Source of the DNA: Bordetella parapertussis
Lineage (GTDB): Bacteria; Pseudomonadota; Gammaproteobacteria; Burkholderiales; SG8-41
DNA: 64,000 nt
Direction: 5' to 3'
Assembly (NCBI GenBank): GCA_945885345.1
Contig: CAMCYP010000013.1
Span: 1-64,000 of the forward strand
Shown: positions 59,845 to 64,000 of the stretch, one piece after another
How the letters are laid out: every line of letters begins with the position of its first letter
Position numbering within the stretch: position 1 is the first letter of the stretch
Notes under the pieces: model-generated
Told to the model about the DNA's origin: nothing
The model's input: only the letters and a program-made list of their open reading frames with translations
The model's database searches: none
Program-made: the position numbers and the translations under genes

Positions 59845-59910
59845 ATGTACAAATCCATTTCTATCAACGGTCTCAGGAAATTCAGGACGGATGCTGCGTT
59901 GCTGCAGCGT
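59845..59910 (+). pseudogene. Possible truncated start of an AAA-type ATPase gene
   Basis: GAGGAGACATC precedes ATG 59845, and the frame reads MYKSISINGLRKFRTDA, which resembles the first strand of OLD/RecF-like ATPases (MYKS-xxIxxxRxF). It then runs into the 3' end of the opposite-strand aldo/keto reductase gene and loses any family likeness. It could be a relic or coincidence. Confidence 0.25.
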
Positions 59911-60872
59911 CAGCGTTTGGCGATGATCTCGTCGAGCCCTACGCCTTCGAGCGCGCCGAACAATTCGGCGATTTTTCGCGTGTCGGCTGCCGGCAGCGGT
60001 GGTTGCAGGATGGCGTTGATGTTGGGCGCGAGGTGATCGGGATTGCCGGTGCCGAACAACACGACGTCGGCACCGGGCTCATGCCGCGCATAACGATAGG
60101 CGGCTTCGATGATGTCGCGCGCACCCTGCTCGTGCAGCAGGAAATCCAGCGGGTTTTTCTTTTCGGCGAGCCACTTTGGTACCTTGCCCGCGGTGGCGAG
60201 TTCGGTGATGTCCTGCTGCAGGCGGCCCGGCACGCTGAAAATTGCGCGCACCGCGAACATCAACAGGACACCGACGTTTTTTGACTGTGCCGCAGGAAAC
60301 ACGCGGTGCCGCGCGTTCTGGTTGAGCATGTGGAAGGCGGCCATCATCACGTCCCAGCAGTCGGTTTCCAGCGCGCGGGCAAGGGTGTCATGGCGCGGAT
60401 CGCGGCCGGCGAATTCGGTGATGCCGAGGAAACGGAACTTGCCTTTTTCTTTTTCGCGCAGCAGGACGGGGGTGATTTCCTGCATCACGCGATCGTATTC
60501 CTTGGGCAATATGGTGTGCAGGCAGAACACATCGACATGGTCTGTGCCCAGTGCGCGCAGCGAGTGGTCGAGCCCTGCAAGAATCTCCTTGGTGGTAATG
60601 ACCGTGCCGTCGTTATGACGCACTTTGTGTTTGGTGGAGATCACCACGGAATCGCGGTCACGCTTCTCGATGGCTTTGCCGACGATACGTTCGGTGCCGT
60701 AGAACTGCGCGGTATCGATGAAATTGACGCCGAGGTCGAGCGCGCCTTGCACGATGCCGATGGCATCGGCTTCGCTTTTGCCGGTGGCGAGACCAAGGCG
60801 GCTGTTGCCGCCGCAGCCGAGTCCGGCCACGCTGACCTTGAGGCCGGTGCGGCCGAGAGTGGTGTATTCCAT
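59910..60872 (-). CDS. Aldo/keto reductase
   Basis: The 320-residue TIM-barrel oxidoreductase begins MEYTTLGRTGLKVSVAGLGCGG and has VNFIDTAQFYGTERIVGKAI (catalytic Asp and Tyr), VVISTKHK (Lys) and HVDVFCLHTILP (His). The family reduces aldehydes and ketones with NADPH. ATG 60872 is followed at once by the first beta strand. An AT-rich motif (AAAATCAATTA at 60885) lies a few bases upstream. It stands alone. Confidence 0.93.
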   Translation of the reverse strand: MEYTTLGRTGLKVSVAGLGCGGNSRLGLATGKSEADAIGIVQGALDLGVNFIDTAQFYGTERIVGKAIEKRDRDSVVISTKHKVRHNDGTVITTKEILAGLDHSLRALGTDHVDVFCLHTILPKEYDRVMQEITPVLLREKEKGKFRFLGITEFAGRDPRHDTLARALETDCWDVMMAAFHMLNQNARHRVFPAAQSKNVGVLLMFAVRAIFSVPGRLQQDITELATAGKVPKWLAEKKNPLDFLLHEQGARDIIEAAYRYARHEPGADVVLFGTGNPDHLAPNINAILQPPLPAADTRKIAELFGALEGVGLDEIIAKR

Positions 60873-60884
60873 AGTAAAGCCTAA

Positions 60885-60895
60885 AAAATCAATTA
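60885..60895 (-). repeat. Third copy of the AAAATCAATTA core
   Basis: Exact 11-base match to the core of the elements at 36484 and 57405, 12 bases upstream of the aldo/keto reductase start. Flanking bases differ. Confidence 0.45.
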
Positions 60896-60957
60896 AAACA
60901 ACCGCTTATGAATATACACCTTTCGCGTCGGAGGTGCACAAATGTGCGGTGCCGGAC

Positions 60958-61050
60958 TTAGTCGGCAGTAATACCTGCGGCTTTGAAGACCTTGTCCCAT
61001 TGCGTGATCTTGCTTTTGCTGTGCGCGCCGGCCTTGGTCTCGGCCGCGGA
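60958..61050 (-). pseudogene. C-terminal remnant of a Bug-family gene
   Basis: On the minus strand the frame ends KSKITQWDKVFKAAGITAD and a stop, which is the usual Bug C-terminus (compare ESAKWAGVIKTAGIKPE in the next gene). Only about 30 codons remain, with no signal or pocket loops. It lies directly downstream of the intact Bug gene at 61106, and so may be the 3' end of an older tandem copy. Confidence 0.75.
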
Positions 61051-61105
61051 CAACAGTCCGCGGCAATGATTGACGGAGATGGTGGCTCCTTCAGGCGTCC
61101 GGTTT

Positions 61106-62086
61106 TTATTCCGGCTTGATGCCGGCGGTCTTGATGACGCCGGCCCACTTCGCCGATTCGGTCTGGATCACTTTGCGGAATTCCTCCGGCGTGCTGCCGA
61201 TGAGGTCGGTGCCCTGCGCCACCATGCGTTTTTTGATGTCCGGCAGTTGCGTGATCTTGACCAGTTCGTCATGCACTTGTTTGAGGATGGGCGCCGGCGT
61301 TTTGGCGGGGGCCACCAGGCCGTGCCACGACGTTGACTGGTAGCCGGGGAATCCGCTTTCGGCGATGGTCGGAATGTCCGGCGCCGCTGCCGAGCGTTTG
61401 GCGCTGGTCACGCCGAGGCCGCGCAGCCGGCCGTTGGCGACAAACGGCATCGCGGGCAGCAGGTTGATGAACATCATCTGCACCTGGCCGGCGAGCACGT
61501 CGTTCATGCCGACGCCGCTGCCTTTGTACGGAATGTGCACGATGTCGATGGCGGCGAGCATGCGAAAGAGTTCGCCGGAGAAATGGTTGCCGGTGCCAAC
61601 GCCGCCGGATGCGAAGTTGAGCTGGTGCGGCCGCGCCTTGGCGTAAGCAACGAGTTCCTTTACCGATTTCACCGGCAGGTTCGGATTGACCACCAGCAGG
61701 TACGGCGTTTCGGTCAGCAGCGAGATCGGCGCGAAATCGCGCAGTGGTTCATAAGGCAGCTTCTGGTAGAGGCCGGGGTTGATCGACATGGTGCCGACAG
61801 TCGCCTGCATCAGCGTGTAGCCATCGGGCGTGGCGTTCTTGGCGATTTCGCAGGCGATGTTGCCGGCGGCGCCGCCGCGGTTGTCGATGACGACCTGCTG
61901 GCCGAAGGATTCGCTGAGCTTTTGCGCGAACATGCGGCCGATGATGTCGCTGGGGCCGCCCGGCGGGAAGGGCAGCATGAGCCGGACCGGGCGATCGGGA
62001 TAGGCGCCGGCGGCATTTGCGGTTGCGGCAAACAGTGCGGCGGCCATCAAAACGGCAACAGGGGACAGGCGTGCGATCGAATTCAT
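61106..62086 (-). CDS. Bug/TctC-family substrate-binding protein
   Basis: The 326-residue product has signal MNSIARLSPVAVLMAAALFA ending ANAA. The first loop is PFPPGGPSDIIGRMFAQKL, the second loop reads KNATPDGYTLMQ, and the hinge is VHIPYKGSGVGMNDV. ATG 62086 is 26 bases after the stop of the EthD-like gene on the same strand, so they form a pair. A decayed Bug C-terminus lies just downstream. Confidence 0.93.
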   Translation of the reverse strand: MNSIARLSPVAVLMAAALFAATANAAGAYPDRPVRLMLPFPPGGPSDIIGRMFAQKLSESFGQQVVIDNRGGAAGNIACEIAKNATPDGYTLMQATVGTMSINPGLYQKLPYEPLRDFAPISLLTETPYLLVVNPNLPVKSVKELVAYAKARPHQLNFASGGVGTGNHFSGELFRMLAAIDIVHIPYKGSGVGMNDVLAGQVQMMFINLLPAMPFVANGRLRGLGVTSAKRSAAAPDIPTIAESGFPGYQSTSWHGLVAPAKTPAPILKQVHDELVKITQLPDIKKRMVAQGTDLIGSTPEEFRKVIQTESAKWAGVIKTAGIKPE

Positions 62087-62111
62087 CAATACCTCCGGAA
62101 GTGGACTGTTT

Positions 62112-62789
62112 TTATACTGCGGGCCAGATGCGGCAGCCCACGGCAGGTGAATAGGGTGCATGGATCAGCTGCGGTACTACGCGGCCCATCCAGGTGGCGG
62201 GATCATCCCGATCGGCCTCGTGCGCGGCGAAATATTGTTCGCGCAATGCCAGGCTGCTGAACTCATGCAGTATGGCGTGTTTGTAAGTGCCGACCGTGGC
62301 GAGCATTTTACGCGCGCCGACACAGCCGGGCAGTGAGGCCAGTAACGGGAAGCGTTGCTGGGCATACCAGCCGCCGAGGTCGTCTTCGACGGCGGGCGAC
62401 GGCGCATTGTAGTTACCGATCTGCAGCACCGGTGCGGTGGTCAGGCCGGGGCCGCGTTTTGCGGCATCGGGGCCGTCGATGCGTACTTCCTCGGCGAGGA
62501 TGCACGCGGCGGGCTGTTGCCGCATGCCGATGAATTTTCTGGTTTCGGCACTTTGCCGCGTTGCGAGCTGGCCGGGGCTGGGATTGAGAAAGGTGTGCGT
62601 GCTGTCGCCGCCGAACAGCGCGAGATAACCCGAGCCGCGTCCGCCGTGGCCGAGCGCATAGTGCGCTGCCCAGCGATAACCGGGGCGCGCCAGTTTTTCC
62701 GGGATGTGGACACGGTGGAACCAGTCGCAGTATTCGGCTTTGTTCTCGGTGGCGATGTCGTACCAGATAGCCCAGATGCCGTGATCCAT
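62112..62789 (-). CDS. EthD/dimeric alpha-beta barrel-like hypothetical protein
   Basis: The 225-residue product has two similar halves with features of ferredoxin-like dimeric alpha-beta barrels: IWAIWYDIATENKAEYCDWFHRVHIPEKLARPGYRWAAHYAL and LGGWYAQQRFPLLASLPGCVGARKMLAT. The WFHxxHIPE segment is typical of EthD-like proteins that accompany degradation pathways. The reaction is unknown. ATG 62789 (MDHGIWAIW) is supported by similarity; the frame is open to 62939 with GC-rich filler. It precedes the Bug gene and diverges from the amidohydrolase. Confidence 0.7.
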   Translation of the reverse strand: MDHGIWAIWYDIATENKAEYCDWFHRVHIPEKLARPGYRWAAHYALGHGGRGSGYLALFGGDSTHTFLNPSPGQLATRQSAETRKFIGMRQQPAACILAEEVRIDGPDAAKRGPGLTTAPVLQIGNYNAPSPAVEDDLGGWYAQQRFPLLASLPGCVGARKMLATVGTYKHAILHEFSSLALREQYFAAHEADRDDPATWMGRVVPQLIHAPYSPAVGCRIWPAV

Positions 62790-62938
62790 GCGTGACCGCT
62801 CCCCCTGTAGGACAGCGATTGTAATGCAGTGCAAGTGTGCGGCCGCATCGTCATGGTGTGGACTGCAGGGCGCTGGTATTCTGTCCGCCGCGATAACGTC
62901 TGGCGGAAATCGATCCGCTGCAAATCCTGGGGGAGTCA

Positions 62939-64000
62939 ATGAGCATACGTAACACGGAACATTGCTGCGCGGACGATGGCGGCATCACTTTTACCGGCTG
63001 TAGCATGAGCAATGCTGCGCAGGGGCAGGCGGGCGGGCGGCGGCGTCAGGTGATCGTCGGCGGCAAACGCGTCAAAACCATCGATGTGCATGCGCATTGC
63101 GTGGTGGGCGAGGCGCTGGCACTGCTCGGCATGAAGGTCGAAGATCAGCGCGGTCCCGGCATCGGCGACGTCGGCTCGCGGCGTATTGCGGAGATGGACG
63201 AGCAGGGCATCGACATCGAGGCGCTGAGCATCAATCCGCTCTGGTATCGCGCCGAGCGCGATGTGGCGGCGGAAGTGATCCGCATCCAGAATGAAAAACT
63301 CGCGGAACATTGCGGAAATTATCCCGATCGTTTTGTCGCGTTCGCATCGGTGGCGCTGCAGTTTCCGGACCTGGCCGTGGAGCAGCTGGTGCATGGTGTG
63401 AAGAAACTGGGTTTGCGCGGCGCGGCAGTGGGCACCAGCGTGGCGGGCGTCGAATTTTCGGATCCCAAATTTCATCCGTTCTGGGCGAAGGCGGAAGAGC
63501 TGGGCGTGCTGATTTTCATCCATCCGCGCGGCACCCAGCAGCTGGAGTCGCGTTTCAAGGGCAACGGCTGGCTGGCGAACACCATCGGTAACCCGCTGGA
63601 TACCACCATCGCGTTGTCGCACCTGATTTTTGACGGCACGCTCGACCGTTTTCCGGGGCTGAAAATCTGTTCCGCGCACGGCGGCGGCTACCTGCCGTCG
63701 TATGCGCCGCGTTCGGACAACAGCCTGCGCGTCGCGCCGGAGATGGACACGGGGGTGAAGCTGAAGAAAAAGCCGACCGAGTACCTGCGCGACATGTATT
63801 ACGACACGCTGGTGTTCACCGATGAAGCGCTGCGCCACCTGGCGGCGGAAGTCGGTGTCGACAAGCTGGTCATCGGCACCGACCATCCGATCCCGTGGCA
63901 GGCTGATTCGGTGAATCACATTCTCAACGCGCCGGGATTTACCGATGCCGAGCGGCGCATGATGCTGAGCGAGACCGCGGCAAAGCTGCTGGGCATTCCG
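62939..64000 (+). CDS. Amidohydrolase (ACMSD-like family), cut by the window end
   Basis: At least 354 codons are open to the last base, so the C-terminus is missing. After a Gly/Arg-rich leader the fold begins VKTIDVHAHCVVGEALALLG (HxH), then SINPLWYRAERD, LIFIHPRGTQQLESRFKGNG (His), LKICSAHGGGYLPSYAPR (His) and VIGTDHPIPWQ (metal Asp). This is the same family as the enzyme at 30988. The first 40 residues are not typical, so an internal start near residue 45 is possible. It diverges from the EthD-like/Bug pair, suggesting one catabolic locus. Confidence 0.88.
   Translation, partial: MSIRNTEHCCADDGGITFTGCSMSNAAQGQAGGRRRQVIVGGKRVKTIDVHAHCVVGEALALLGMKVEDQRGPGIGDVGSRRIAEMDEQGIDIEALSINPLWYRAERDVAAEVIRIQNEKLAEHCGNYPDRFVAFASVALQFPDLAVEQLVHGVKKLGLRGAAVGTSVAGVEFSDPKFHPFWAKAEELGVLIFIHPRGTQQLESRFKGNGWLANTIGNPLDTTIALSHLIFDGTLDRFPGLKICSAHGGGYLPSYAPRSDNSLRVAPEMDTGVKLKKKPTEYLRDMYYDTLVFTDEALRHLAAEVGVDKLVIGTDHPIPWQADSVNHILNAPGFTDAERRMMLSETAAKLLGIP

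Overview
The window is GC-rich bacterial chromosome, most likely from a betaproteobacterium of the order Burkholderiales (environmental, Alcaligenaceae- or Comamonadaceae-like). The main argument is the number of Bug/TctC-type periplasmic solute-binding proteins: nine intact copies plus two decayed pieces in 64 kb. YcaO, MsrPQ, CbpAM, RND-type outer membrane factors and HD-GYP proteins fit the same group. No tRNA, rRNA, CRISPR array, transposase or integrase was seen.

Layout. 0.1-7.9 kb: ycaO, the msrPQ periplasmic methionine sulfoxide repair pair, a CMD-family protein, a Bug protein, a HIT plus enolase-superfamily pair, and a MazG-like pyrophosphohydrolase. 7.9-12.4 kb: a Bug protein, DUF1993, a small outer membrane protein, an M32 carboxypeptidase, then about 550 bases of sequence debris. 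12.4-18.3 kb: a four-gene tripartite efflux operon (outer membrane factor, MacA-like adaptor, separate MacB-like ATPase and permease) followed by a Ca2+/H+ antiporter. 18.4-25.4 kb: envelope and stress genes (Spy-like protein, a frameshifted lipoprotein, a large secreted protein), an HD-GYP protein, a LOG phosphoribohydrolase, a GFA protein and a large XRE regulator with an array of TGTGAAA repeats upstream. 25.6-32.6 kb: PanE-like reductase, Bug, an SDR and a TetR regulator with two palindromic operators between them, a DEDD exonuclease, a TonB-like protein, an amidohydrolase and a lipoprotein. 32.6-41.4 kb: cbpAM, an MBL hydrolase with Bug neighbours, a CYTH/membrane chimera coupled to mgtC, Bug, an AraC remnant and a Crp-like regulator. 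41.4-50.8 kb: lactonase-like MBL, a CocE-Bug-Bug-DUF1028 operon, cupin, TauD-type dioxygenase and two alpha/beta hydrolases. 50.9-54.0 kb: an AT-rich island with one very large gene joining a calcineurin-type phosphoesterase to a STAND-like NTPase region. 54.0-64.0 kb: a broken argH copy, a PAS-PAS-HD-GYP protein, argH, and small metabolic genes, ending in an amidohydrolase cut by the window edge.

Most operons pair a Bug binding protein with one or two hydrolases, lyases or oxidoreductases, which suggests scavenging of organic acids or xenobiotics, each with its own periplasmic receptor. No TctA or TctB membrane subunit is present, so the receptors probably share transporters encoded elsewhere or act in sensing.

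The strongest candidate for an undescribed system is the lone phosphoesterase-STAND gene at 50891-53959. Its base composition is foreign, its P-loop is degenerate, and it lies between a short motif repeated four times in intergenic DNA of this window and a 3' fragment of an argH paralog. Its architecture resembles anti-phage sensor-effector proteins, but that role is inference.
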